64,000 bases of DNA, taken from the NCBI GenBank assembly GCA_951640165.1, contig OX621252.1:31455934-31519933 (forward strand), read 5' to 3'. The notes beneath the pieces were generated by a model that saw only the letters and a list, made by a program, of their open reading frames with translations, did no database searches and was not told the origin of the DNA. The DNA comes from Pseudoips prasinana. Lineage: Eukaryota > Arthropoda > Insecta > Lepidoptera > Nolidae. A program made the translations under genes and the position numbers. Position 1 is the first letter of the stretch. Each line of letters starts with the position of its first letter. Below are positions 21,485-32,169 of this stretch, in pieces.

Positions 21485-22480
21485 ACTATAAAAATATGCT
21501 TTTATAAAAAATTGGAATAAAATAATAATAATAATAAACACTAAAAAACATAGATTTTATTTTTAATAACTTGTAAAAGCGTTTTTTTTTAGTTTTTTAA
21601 ACCATTTTTTTTTATTACCAATTTGGAGAAAATGTATATTATATTAGATTGAGCGCTAAACTATCCTCATACTAAGAGCAATTTTTTTGTTTTATAATCC
21701 AGATAAACGGCTAGCATATCTTCTTTTGATTCTTTAATGTACCTTTAAATATATTCCAAGCTAAGTGTCAATGGTGATCACTAACCTATCCCGTATGCCG
21801 GCTTCAATTCCCGCGCAGACTATAAAAATATGCTTTTATAAAAAATTGGAATAAAATAATAATAATAATAAACACTAAAAAACATAGATTTTATTTTTAA
21901 TAACTTGTAAAAGCGTTTTTTTTTTAGTTTTTTAAACCATTTTTTTTTATTACCAATTTGGAGAAAATGTATATTATATTAGATTGAGCGCCAAACTATC
22001 CTCATACTAAGAGCAATTTTTTTGTTTTATAATCCAGATAAACGGCTAGCATATCTTCTTTTGATTCTTTAATGTACCTTTAAATATATTCCAAGCTAAG
22101 TGTCAATGGTGATCACTAACCTATCCCGTATGCCGGCTTCAATTCCCGCGCAGACTATAAAAATATGCTTTTATAAAAAATTGGAATAAAATAATAATAA
22201 TAAAAAACATAGATTTTATTTTTAATAACTTGTAAAAGCGTTTTTTTTTAGTTTTTTAAACCATTTTTTTTTTATTACCAATTTGGAGAAAATGTATATT
22301 ATATTAGATTGAGCGCCAAACTATCCTCATACTAAGAGCAATTTTTTTGTTTTATAATCCAGATAAACGGCTAGCATATCTTCTTTTGATTCTTTAATGT
22401 ACCTTTAAATATATTCCAAGCTAAGTGTCAATGGTGATCACTAACCTATCCCGTATGCCGGCTTCAATTCCCGCGCAGAC
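21485..22480. repeat. 334-bp tandem repeat, three copies
   Basis: Units 21485-21818, 21819-22153 and 22154-22480 are nearly identical; the third lacks a few bases in an (ATA)n run. Each unit ends with gccggcttcaattcccgcgc, which on the minus strand looks like a tRNA-type B-box region, so the unit may include a SINE piece. Confidence 0.95.
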
Positions 22481-22492
22481 TAACGCATTGTG

Positions 22493-22715
22493 TGACCCAT
22501 AAATAGTTGTTCCGAGTCTAGATGTACAGACGCCAGCACATCCAGCTACCCCAATCTGTCAATTTTCTTTTATAGATTTTCAACTTTATCACAAAAACAT
22601 AATGTTCATTCAACTGGGGATCAATTGGGGTTGGGGTAGCTTGATGTACCGATATAATTGACGGGCAAAAAGTACGGACGCCAGTACTTTTTGCCCGTCA
22701 ATTATATGTTTTTAA
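22493..22715. mobile_element. MITE-like element with 24-bp perfect hairpin
   Basis: Inverted stretches (ccagctaccccaa near 22545, ttggggtagc near 22631) and a perfect 24-bp stem at 22652-22675/22684-22707 with an 8-base loop. The left end (agttgttc.gagtctagatgtac) recurs at 32899-32925. Confidence 0.5.
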
Positions 22716-22869
22716 AGTACCCGGGACACAGAGATTAATTTCACTAGGCCCGTTGTCATTTAAAAAAATATCATAATTAGAGTTAGTTACTGAAGGGAGA
22801 TAAGCGACACTTTAAAACTTGTCGATCAATTATGCGACCAATGCGTGTAATTATCGCGCCTATTATTGT

Positions 22870-22945
22870 GACATACACCCTAACATACACCCACACTCAC
22901 ACACTCACACACAACTCACACACACATACAAACACACACTAACAC
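22870..22945. repeat. CA-rich degenerate microsatellite
   Basis: Interrupted CACA/ACTCAC tract. Confidence 0.8.
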
Positions 22946-23381
22946 GTTTATGTTACTGTACGTTGACAATAATTAAGTACGCATCTATTTTGGGGGGATC
23001 TGGAGTGCTAAGATATAGGCCTGGGCTTTATTTAGACTCCAGATCTCCCACGAGTTACATATTATGCTCTATCTATGTTTGTCCCTCTCTATGTTTGTCA
23101 ACACTATTTTTGTTTAAATACATTGTAATTTGTTTATTTGAAGCCGTTTTAGTAGGGTGAAAGTTATATGACTCGTTTTTTCACAAGAGCTACATCAGCG
23201 GGAGATATGTAAAGACATATTATTATTTTTTATTATATATTGGGACAACTAAAACACTGCAATCTGATCCCAAACTAGGCAGAGCTTATACTATAGCAAC
23301 CAGACAATCGATAAACAAACATATGTATTTTGTAAATACAAACATATTTTAGATATACTAGCTGTGCCCTTATATAAATTA

Positions 23382-26016
23382 CTAGCTGATGCCCGCGACT
23401 TCGTCCGCGACATTTTTGAATGATGACCAATGTAACTACTTACTTCTAGCTTTATCTAAAAAATATAACTTTAAACATAAATAAGCAAAACAAATTTAAG
23501 AAAACCTAACCTATAAATAACCTAACTAAGAAATAAACTAATGACTACTTTGCTACTGTTATTTTAAAATAAGCACCCGATATTATCAACGAAAAAAAAT
23601 CAAAGAATACATATCAATTGTCCTTAAGTATAGCCAGTAAGTCAAACAAACTAAAATAATAATCAACGATGAATTTATCACAAAGGTAACTCCCATTAGA
23701 TTAGGTTGCGACCACGGCATTGATAGGTCTAATATCACAATTTTGTGAACGGAAACATAGCGCGATCTAAAACGATGATTACGCCATCTACTAACACTAA
23801 TATAAACTTGTAAAGCGGTAAAATTAAGATGTGTGCATATATTTTGGGTGAGATTTAGGCGATCATCTATTGATTCAGTTTTGAACTACCTTTTATTTCA
23901 ATCATTTATTTATTTAAACCGATATGCCAAATAAGTTTCGCGATCTGAAACGATATTGGCGCCATCTAGTTACATAATTGTGAACTTGTAGATCAGTAAA
24001 ATTAAGATCATATTTTTTGGGTGCGATCTTCTCGACACCAACAGTTACTATATATATAATACAACGCTAACTCGTATTTTAGGTAAATTCATTTTTTCTC
24101 CCTTTTTGTATAAATGAAGTTTTTTTTTAGAAACAAAAAGAAGTTACAAATCTTAAATCTTTACTTAGACGACAACGACCACGACATTTTAAGCAACTTG
24201 GCATAAGAAACGAATTTCTCTAAAATTTGAGTTGGCGTAAATTGTTGGTGGCAATCTATTGAATCAGTTTTGGATTACCTATTTTTAACAACAAATTATT
24301 CCTTGGATTGCTTTATTTTTAACTGAAAGACCAAATACCAATTTACATGCGTTGAACTCCAATAAAAACAAATTTTCATACAAATATGGAAATGGTGGAA
24401 TTTCCAAAAATCCTGAAATTTATATTTATAATTGTAAAATGAAAGGCCAACTACCAATTTTCATGCGTTTACCTTAAAAAATTTCACATTTTTCATACGA
24501 ACTTACATCCCCTATTTGTCACCCTTAGGGGTGGAATTCTCGAAAATCCTGAAATATATATTTTTTATATTTAACTGAAAGGCCAAATACCAATTTTCAT
24601 GGGTTTAACTTCAAAAATGTCACATTTTCCATATAAACTTACATCCCCTATTTGTCACCCTTAGGGGTGAAATTCTCAAAAATCCTGAAATATATATTTT
24701 TAATATTTAACTGAAAGGCCAAATACCAATTTTCATGGGTTTAACTTCAAAAATGTCACATTTTTCAAACAAACTTACATCCCCTAATTTACGCCCTAAA
24801 GGGCTGGAATTCCCATAAATTCTGAAATATATATTTTTAACTGAAATACCAACTTTCATGCGTTTAACTTCAAGTCCCAGTTTATATAGACACTACAGCC
24901 CCTATTTTATGCCCTTAGGGGTGGAATTCTCAAAAATCCTGAAATGTATATTTATAGTTTTTACCTGAAATGCCAAATATGAATTTTCATGCGTTTAACA
25001 TAAAAAATTGACACATTTTTCATACAAACTTACACCCCCTATTTTACGTTGTTTGGGCTGGAATTTCCAAAAATCCTGAAATATATATTTCTAATTGCTT
25101 ACTAAAACGCCAAATACTAAATTTCATGCGTTTAACTTTAAAATTGACACATTTTCATACAAACTTCCATCCCCTATTTTTCGCCCTTGGGGGTAGAATT
25201 TCCAAAAATCCTGAAACACCTATTTTTTTATATTTAATTGGAAGGCCGAATACCAAATTTCACGCCTTTAACTTAAAAAAAGGTAAATTTTTACACAAAC
25301 TTACACCCCCTATTTTACGTTGTTTGGGATGGAATTTCCAAAAATCCTAAAATATATATTTCTAATTGTTAACTAAAAGGCCCAATACTAAATTTCATGC
25401 GTTTAACTTAAAAATTGTCACATTTTCATACAAACTTCCACCCCTATTTTTCGCCTTTGGGGGTATAATTTCCAAAAATCCTGAAACACCTATTTTTTAT
25501 ATTTAACTGGAAGGCCGAATACCAAATTTCACGCCTTTAACTTAAAAAAAGACACATTTTCACACAAACTTACACCCCCTATTTTACGTTGTTTGGGATG
25601 GAAATTCCAAAAATCCTGAATTATATATTTCTAATTGTTAACTAAAAGGCCCAATACTAAATTTCATGCGTTCAACTTAAAAATTGACACAATTTTCATA
25701 CAAACTCCTACCCCTATTTTTCGCCTTTGGGGGTAGAATTTCCAAAAATTTTGAAACACTTAATGTTTTATTTTTAACTGAAAGGTCAAATACCAATTTT
25801 CATGCCTTTAACTTCAAAAACAGCAAAGTTTCATACTAACTTTGCACCCCCGTTTTACGCCTTTAGGGGTTGAATTTCGAAAAATCCTTCCTTATTCCTT
25901 GTCTACAGTATAAACAAAACATTTGTGCAAAATTTCAGCTTTCTAGGTGCAAGGGTTTGGGCTGGGCGTTGATGAGTCAGTCAGTCAGTCAGGACTTGTC
26001 TTTTTATTTATATAGA
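23382..26016 (-). mobile_element. Inner Helitron-like element with tandem array
   Basis: 2635 bp. Minus strand begins TCTATATAAATAAAAAGAC at 26016 and ends GCATCAGCTAG at 23382; flanking bases are A and T, as expected for Helitron insertion between A and T. No Rep/helicase frame: non-autonomous. Just inside the 5' end is a (GTCA)n run. The interior 24400-25890 is a minisatellite. Confidence 0.7.
24400..25890. repeat. ~136-bp tandem array, about eleven units
   Basis: Unit landmarks aaaatcctgaaatatata, catgcgtttaac and acttacaccccctatttt recur at 24408, 24544, 24681, 24819, 24935, 25070, 25206, 25341, 25477, 25611 and 25747. From 25070 on, two unit types alternate (one with aactaaaaggccc, one with ctggaaggccg), a ~271-bp higher-order repeat. 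Confidence 0.92.
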
Positions 26017-26254
26017 TAGCCTATGTGTTAATCCAGGGTGTCAACTAACTCCATACCAAATTTTATTAAAATCACTCCAGCCGTTTAGTCGTGAAGAAGT
26101 AACAAACATACACATTCACAAACTTTCGCCTTTATAATATTAGTGTGGTTACACCCAGATACAGAAAAACATATCGTGTTCTTCACACAAAGATTTGTCC
26201 CGGGTGGCACCGGGGCAAATCTTTGTGTGGCAATCGAATCCACGAATCTACGCA

Positions 26255-26640
26255 CCCACGTGTAAATGTGCAAAGAATGGAATCACCAGCTTTATATTTC
26301 GACCATCTTTACGAATATTTCGGCAGGACACATTAACCTACTCTCATACATGCTTACTCCAGGAACCTAAAAGACTGCTTGCTTGTCTCTCTAATCAGAA
26401 GCACTGAACTAAACTCGTTACAGCACGAGTTACAGAGCGTGTCTAACGCGATTGGTGTCTCTGGCGAATTGTCTGTAATCTTGGTGCAACTTGGAACTTT
26501 GTTAATGCTGATTTAGAACTCGTTTCAGTTATTTATAGCAGTGAAATGGGACTCAGAAATCGTCGAAAGGTTTCTCCCTGTATAAAGATTCAAGAATTTG
26601 TTTTATTGCTGCCAAAAGTCAGCAAAACCCAGTTCACTTG
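26255..26640. other. Unassigned DNA
   Basis: Nothing recognised. Confidence 0.4.
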
Positions 26641-26644
26641 TTGT

Positions 26645-26830
26645 TACTATCAGATAATAATATAATATCATCTCATCCCGTGGAGAGCGTAGAGGTCTAC
26701 CAGAAGACAGGCAGCAGCTTCCTTCTGAGTACTATGACCATATCTAATTACGATCGCCAACCAGTCTGCCAAGCGTGACCATTATAGCATATCCCCAAGA
26801 TGATTTTTTAGGCTATTGACCAGTTGTGGA
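26645..26830 (+). repeat. LINE-3'-end-like repeat (family G)
   Basis: catctcatcccgtgg, gggcagcagcttccttctga-like and ccaagcgtgaccattatag; 3' part degenerate. Confidence 0.5.
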
Positions 26831-26852
26831 CTTCTTACAGCTATTCTGACGG

Positions 26853-27102
26853 TCACCCTAGCTTAGTTGGTAGTGCCCCTGCCTACGAAGCTGGTGGTCC
26901 TGGGTTAGAATCCCAGTAAGTGCAAATATTTGTGTGATGAGCACGAATATTTGTTTCTGAGTCATGGATGTTTTCTATGTATTTAAGTATTTATCTATCT
27001 ATATAAGTATGTATATCGTCGCCTGGTACCCATAGTACAAGCTTTGCTAAGTTTGGGGCTAGGAAGATCTGTGTGACATTGTCCCTAGATATTATTATTA
27101 TT
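26853..27102 (+). mobile_element. SINE-A with 10-bp target duplication
   Basis: Complete copy ending in (ATT)n. Flanks attctgacgg (26843-26852) and attctgatgg (27103-27112) differ at one base. Confidence 0.87.
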
Positions 27103-27112
27103 ATTCTGATGG

Positions 27113-27592
27113 TATAAATTGATACCTAGGTTCTAATAAAATAAAATGATGCCATTAGTAAATTTAGAAATATTCTTTCGTATATACCTACTAGAGATCT
27201 ACAACATTATTCTGTATAAAATTGAACACATAACTTCTCTCTAACGACACAGGTGGCTAAAGTCCATTACACTTGAATTTCATCTGACTCATAATTTGCC
27301 GTCTTCACTGCTATTCTGAATTACTGTCTTGCTTATTGAAAATTGTTGAAACACCTTTTTGAAATGTCCAAATATGTTTTAACGATATCCGGGTAAAAAT
27401 GTATGAAGCAATACTTACTTAAAAGAAGAGATTTACTTCTTTATTTTTTTAATAATTTCATTATAAACATACAATTGTACTAATCAAGCCCAGAGGGTAA
27501 CTACCTATATAGTCTAAAACAATTTTAAAATAACCATATTTTAGAATTAGCTCGTCTTTGAGTCTGTTTTATTACATAATAATGTTGAGAAA
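27113..27592. other. Unassigned DNA
   Basis: Nothing recognised. Confidence 0.4.
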
Positions 27593-27632
27593 TCCATTGT
27601 CGCCCTATCGGATCATGACAGTGATCGAATAG

Positions 27633-27897
27633 AGGCGCTCATAGCCAGGTGCTCTCACCGATCCGTAAGTGATTGGCGAGGTCAAGCAATTAGGCTCGTG
27701 GTCAGTCCATAGATGGGTGACCGCCAAAGTGGAATAATTTCTGAGCGTCTCCGTGCCTCGGAGGGCACGTTAAGCTTTCGGTCCCGGTTGTACCATTAGG
27801 CAACAGTCGTTAAGCCATGTCAGAGGCCTACTGGGCGGCTTGATCAACTCTGACACTAGGGTAACCACTGCCCACACGATAAGTAAGTAAGTAAGTA
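27633..27897 (+). mobile_element. 5S-SINE, complete, 8-bp target duplication
   Basis: 265 bp. Head resembles 5S rRNA (gaggtcaagcaattaggctc, gatgggtgaccgc, cf. the 5S internal promoter boxes A and C). Tail is (GTAA)n. Duplication tcgaatag at 27625-27632 and 27898-27905 shows insertion into SINE-B. Confidence 0.78.
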
Positions 27898-27948
27898 TCG
27901 AATAGAAAGTGCCCCTATATTTGAGCACACACTTGTGCACTATAATAA

Positions 27949-28198
27949 TAATATCTATAATATCTAGAGATAATGTCACACAGATCATCCTAGCCCCAAA
28001 CTAAGCAAAGCTTGTACTATGGGTACCAGGCGACGATATACATACTTATATAGAGAGATAAATACTTAAATACATACAAAACATCCATGACTCAGAAACA
28101 AATATTCGTGCTCATCACACAAATATTTGCACTTACTGGGATTCGAGCCCAGGACCACCAGCTTCGTAGGCAGGAGCTCTACCGACTAGGCTACGGTG
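27949..28198 (-). mobile_element. SINE-A with 9-bp target duplication
   Basis: Complete minus-strand copy; actataata at 27940-27948 and 28199-28207. Inserted in SINE-B. Confidence 0.88.
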
Positions 28199-28269
28199 AC
28201 TATAATATGTCCCGCGTAGATGGCTATAGTCTCCATTGAGACTAGTCACCGTGTCTAAATCTCGGCTAG

Positions 28270-28782
28270 AAAGATATTGTTATTATTATTAATTCCAATG
28301 AAGTTTTTAATCCAAAAATTTTACAATCCATTTCTATTGGCTATAGAAATAAATTGAAAAACTTGTCAGACATTAGGTACAATATTTCACATAAAAATCT
28401 CATCAGACAGCATCCATTACTCACCTGCACAAACATTTATCTCTCGCCCAAGAACCCAGTCTATAAAGAACGAAAATTCATCACGTAACGACAAAAACTG
28501 CATTCAATAACGGAATGTGTCTGCAAGATATTCCAACTTCCAACATGAGATTTGAAACGGTATCTTATTTGGGAATCAGAAAGCTTGGTTTGTGCCATTC
28601 AAAATACGCAAACCCTCGCAAACACGTCTAGCTATTGAATCTCGAAAATGGTTTGGACGGAAAAAACGTATATTGAGGTAAATATTAGTGTATAAGAGTT
28701 TTTAAATTGAGAGGAATTGAAGTTTTGTAAAGTGTAAGAGTTTTTAAGTTGCTGTGTGGTGACGGCGACAAATATCAGAATC
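28270..28782. other. Unassigned DNA
   Basis: Nothing recognised. Confidence 0.4.
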
Positions 28783-28786
28783 AGAA

Positions 28787-28995
28787 TATCATCACCCCAT
28801 CTCATCCCGTGGGGGGCCTAGAAGTCGACCCGAGGGAATATCTACCAAAGGACGGGCAGCAGCTTCCTTCTGATTACTATGACCATCTTACTGCGATCGC
28901 CAACCCGCCTGCCAAGCGTGGCGATTATGGCATATGCCCCCAAGACGATTCTTGAGGGAGGCTTGTCCAGCAGTGGACTTATTTAGCTGTAATGA
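28787..28995 (+). repeat. LINE-3'-end-like repeat (family G), best copy
   Basis: catctcatcccgtggggggc, ctgcgatcgccaacccgcct, ccaagcgtggcgattatggc, gtccagcagtggac, then gatgatgaag. The ATG-rich end defines the 3' side. Confidence 0.6.
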
Positions 28996-29026
28996 TGATG
29001 AAGTTTTGTAAAACGGCTGTTATTTT

Positions 29027-29198
29027 TGACGGGCTGGTTGGCGTGGATGGTAGATACTTGCCTTTCACGCCACAGGTCGTAGGTTCGATTCCCACCCAGG
29101 ACAGATTTTTGTGTGCATGAACATGTATGTCACGTGCTAAAGTGTTCCTTGTGTGCCTAATTGCAATAAATGAAATTCTATTCTATATTCTATTCTAT
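29027..29198 (+). mobile_element. SINE-E copy with (ATTCT)n end
   Basis: ggctggttggcgtggatggt and B-box aggttcgattccc; ends in ttctattctatattctatt. Confidence 0.65.
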
Positions 29199-29221
29199 GC
29201 TGGTCGTGAGTCTGGGTTTAA

Positions 29222-29370
29222 TCCTACTAATATTATAAACACGCAAGTTTGAAAGTATGGATGGATGTTTGTTACTCTTTCACGTAAAAACTACAGAATG
29301 AATTTTAATGAAACTGTACAATAATATAGCTTATACATCAGAATAACACATAGGCTCCAACTTATAAAGA
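29222..29370 (+). mobile_element. Helitron-like element, 5' part
   Basis: A|TCctactaatattataaac start at 29222, then gtttgttactctttcacg; loses similarity after 29370. Confidence 0.5.
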
Positions 29371-29479
29371 TATTGGGTGCATTGTCCAAAATATGACGAT
29401 AAGTGTCAAGTAAGTAGGAAAAAATCTAACACCTGTGAGCTATTCCGGCGTGCACTGCCAAAACCGCTAGAGGTACACA

Positions 29480-29597
29480 TCCTAATAATATTACAAATGA
29501 GAAAGTTTGTGGGTATAGATGTATGGATGTATGTTTGTTACTCTTGGTACTCCAAATCTACTTTAATGCGGGTAAAACCGCGGGGCATATCTGGTTA
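29480..29597 (+). mobile_element. Helitron-like element
   Basis: A|TCCTAATAATATTACAAA start; end ggtaaaaccgcggggcatat lacks the final CTAG. Confidence 0.5.
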
Positions 29598-29721
29598 TCT
29601 ATATAAGTATGTATTGCAGGTGACATTTGTTAATTTTGTTAATACTTTAAAGCTGAGAAACATGCATATGGCCAACCTGATGAACGGTGACTGTAACGCT
29701 TGCAACACTCACATATGGTAA

Positions 29722-29935
29722 GCTAAAGCATCTTGGCACCCGCTCAGTCCATAGATGGTTAACCATTAAAGTGGTCTAATTTCGGAGATGGATGCTTCGG
29801 AAGGCACCTTAAAGAGTCCTCTGAAGCACGGAGACGCTTGTTGTCATTAACCAATAGTCAATAAGCCATGTCCCAAGCCTACTGGGCGGCTTGAACAATT
29901 CTGACACCAGAGTAACCTTTAACAAGACTCAGAAG
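29722..29935 (+). mobile_element. 5S-SINE, diverged
   Basis: cagtccatagatggttaacc, tctgaagcacggagacgc, ctactgggcggcttgaacaa. Confidence 0.55.
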
Positions 29936-29952
29936 ACCTTGTATTAATCTAT

Positions 29953-30225
29953 TTTTAGGGTTCTGTACTCAAAGGGTATATCGGGACCCTATTACTAAGA
30001 CTTCGCTGCCTGTCTGTCTGTCTCATTAATCGTGATAGTTTTTCATCGATGATGTATTCCTTTTGCCGCTATAACAACAAATACTAAAAAAACAAAATAC
30101 AATAAATATTTAAGGGGGCTCCCATACATCAAACGTGATTTTTTTTTGCTTTCGCTTTTATAGATAACGGTACGGTACCCTTTGTGCGCGAGTTCTATTC
30201 GCACTTGGCCGGTTTTCCAAATATA
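29953..30225 (+). mobile_element. GGTTCCG-1 repeat
   Basis: Starts agggttctgtactcaaaggg and ends gcgcgagttctattcgcac...ggccggttttcc; ~270 bp, one of three near-full copies. Confidence 0.62.
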
Positions 30226-30229
30226 TTAT

Positions 30230-30644
30230 TACTATTGTAGTGGAAGAATACGTTTTCATGAAACATATCCAAAAGCACTTTTATATCACTTTGTCACAGA
30301 CAAATAAACGCTTCAATCTTATAACACTCTTTTGTTTGGATTTTCAATCCTAATACACTTCAGTGCTACAATTTTATCTCTATCTTTGGCTGTCGTAAAG
30401 CCGTACAGATCATTTACCCAACAAGGATGTCTTGAAGTTCGAGAGCTCGTGAGTGTTAAGTGTGTTTAATAGTCTTGCTTGAGTGTTTTATAGGTAAAAG
30501 CGAATTATAAGATTATACAGGTATTATGACAGGGTTTGATTTTAAGTTGAACAATTTATTAACATTGTGTGATAACTAGATAATGATAGATTGGTAGAGC
30601 AATGAGTTTCGAATCTAGATATGTTTGGTTAGTAACAAATTGAG
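30230..30644. other. Unassigned DNA
   Basis: Nothing recognised. Confidence 0.4.
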
Positions 30645-30646
30645 GC

Positions 30647-30905
30647 GTGCCTTTTGTCCACGGCTGGACAAAGGCTTCCCCAAAAGATTTCCACAATGGA
30701 GTGGTGCCCATCATTTGCCGTAATCGCCACAATTGGCAGACGGGTTGGCGATTGCAGTATGATAGTCATAGTATACAGAGTGACGCTGTTAACCGTTCTC
30801 TGGTAGATATTCCTTCGGGCCGACTTCTCCGCCCCCTCGGGATGAGATGGTGATATTCTTTGCTTCTTTGCTGTCAGTCACACAGCAATTCTGTTCAACC
30901 TGTCC
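30647..30905 (-). repeat. LINE-3'-end-like repeat (family G)
   Basis: Complement of the family: ggctggacaaaggcttcccc, cgacttctccgccccctcgg. The 68-codon frame is incidental. Confidence 0.5.
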
Positions 30906-30924
30906 TATATTATTATTATATTAT

Positions 30925-31187
30925 GAGGCGCTCATACCTAGATGCTCTCACCGGTCCGTAAGTGATCGGCGAGGTTAAGCAACTAGGCTCGCGGTCAGTC
31001 CATAGATGGGTGACCGCCAAACTGGTTTAATTTCTGAGCGTCTCCGTGCTTCGGAGTGCACGTTAAGCTGTCGGTCCCGGTTGTAGTCATTAGACAACAG
31101 TCGTAAAGCCATGTCAGAGGCCTACAGGGCGGCTTGAGCAACTCTGACACTAGGGTCACCACTACCCATACGATAAGCAAGCAAGCA
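30925..31187 (+). mobile_element. 5S-SINE, complete, 9-bp target duplication
   Basis: 263 bp, the best copy. 5S-like positions: ctcaccggtccgtaagtgat, gaggttaagcaactaggctc, catagatgggtgaccgcc. Tail (GCAA)n. Perfect duplication ttatattat at 30916-30924 and 31188-31196. Confidence 0.82.
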
Positions 31188-31191
31188 TTAT

Positions 31192-31967
31192 ATTATTTAT
31201 TCCAAAGTTAATCTTTGTTAGCTTTCTAACCTCTTGAATGTGTGCTGACATTTAAATTATCTTATATAGAAATTGTAACATAAGTAGTAGTCGTAAGTCA
31301 AGGAGCTTAATTTACCTGTGAAACTGAATAACTTGTAGCACAATATCATACAAGAATTATGATCTTCTTGTGCTCAGCTATAGTGGCACACAATTAAATG
31401 AATGAGCGGTGAGGCTCAGGCATGTCCCGGCGAATCACTTTAGCTGTCTTTGATCCCGCAACGAATTTAATCTGAAAGAAACAAGGATGAATAAATTTAG
31501 AAAATGAATAGTTCCACTTCCAGAGCAAAGCGGGAGACAGATGATATGACGAGGCTGGAGCTTCGTAAAACGCACTGCAACTACAGAAACCAGCTGCGAA
31601 AGGAACGAGGGTCAATTTTAAGGGTTCTAAGTGAAATGTTTTCATTGAATCCAATACAATTGCTTGAATTTAGTGTGTCTCTTTTAATCTCTACTATTAA
31701 TGTAACCAACCAACAAACAACCACTGCACCCAATAAAATGAATACTCCAAGCTCCAAATTCCTTACCAATAACAATTCTAACAATACAAACACATGTTTT
31801 ATTAGCACTTTAAACTTTAAAACAAAATAAATCACGCCATAACTGATCAACGGAATAATATCACATAACAACGGTTTACTATTGAGAGTTCCGTTCGGAT
31901 TACACCGTGGGTGGCCAAAGTACATTTCACGCCATGTCAATAGAAACTCTCTTGACCTTGACAGCAT
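31192..31967 (-). other. Candidate terminal exons of an unrecognised minus-strand gene
   Basis: Low-confidence proposal. A 128-codon minus frame (31967-31581) contains two hydrophobic stretches (VIYFVLKFKVLIKHVFVLL and FILLGAVVVCWLVTLIV). A donor-like ttattg|gtaagg lies within it at about 31769. Downstream, a strong acceptor (ccttgtttctttcag) at about 31472 precedes a frame ending GSKTAKVIRRDMPEPHRSFI, then a stop, then AATAAA near 31200. Joining these at phase 0 would keep the frame open. I recognise no family; it could equally be chance, since composition is AT-driven and no upstream exon is visible. Confidence 0.2.
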
Positions 31968-32169
31968 CTTTATTGCATAGAAATTTAGGGCTATTTTTCT
32001 AGTGCCAGTGTGTCTATTGACGTCATCTGTATAACAATGCTTGACTTTAAAATGAGTGTTGAATTGTTGCGGTTAACTGTGACAGTTATTGGTGTATTTA
32101 CCTTATTTGTGAAGAATAGAAAGCTTTAGAGAATATTCATCCACCACAATAGCTATGTTATTGGATAAG

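Larger units (their letters stand above)
23358..26148 (-). mobile_element. Outer Helitron-like element, split
   Basis: 3' end CTAG at 23358-23361 after A, short body to 23381, then resumes at 26017 (agcctatgtgttaatccagg) to the 5' end near 26148 (actaatattataaaggcgaa on minus). Same family as 45846-46024 and 54899-55074. The inner element sits at an AT dinucleotide within it. Confidence 0.65.
23228..26250 (-). mobile_element. SINE-F host, split by nested Helitron-like elements
   Basis: Tail side at 23228-23357 (gggacaactaaaacactgca, (ATT)-rich) and head side at 26149-26250 (acacccagatacagaa, cccgggtgg). The two halves join cleanly when 23358-26148 is removed. Confidence 0.6.
27595..28265 (+). 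mobile_element. SINE-B 3' part split by two SINE insertions
   Basis: Three pieces (27595-27632, 27898-27948, 28199-28265) read continuously as the 3' part of SINE-B: cctatcggatcatgacagtg, atagaaagtgcccct, ataatatgtcccgcg. Target duplications of both insertions are clear. Confidence 0.75.

Noticed and set aside
24400..25890. CRISPR-like regularly spaced repeats
   Set aside because: Units are contiguous ~136-bp tandem copies in a eukaryotic transposon, without unique spacers.
30925..31030. 5S rRNA gene
   Set aside because: Similarity is limited and diverged, the 5S 3' end is absent, and the unit has SINE tails and target duplications.
31504..31830. 108-codon plus frame (Asn/Thr-rich)
   Set aside because: Low-complexity AT-rich frame without motif; the minus strand here has better gene-end signals.
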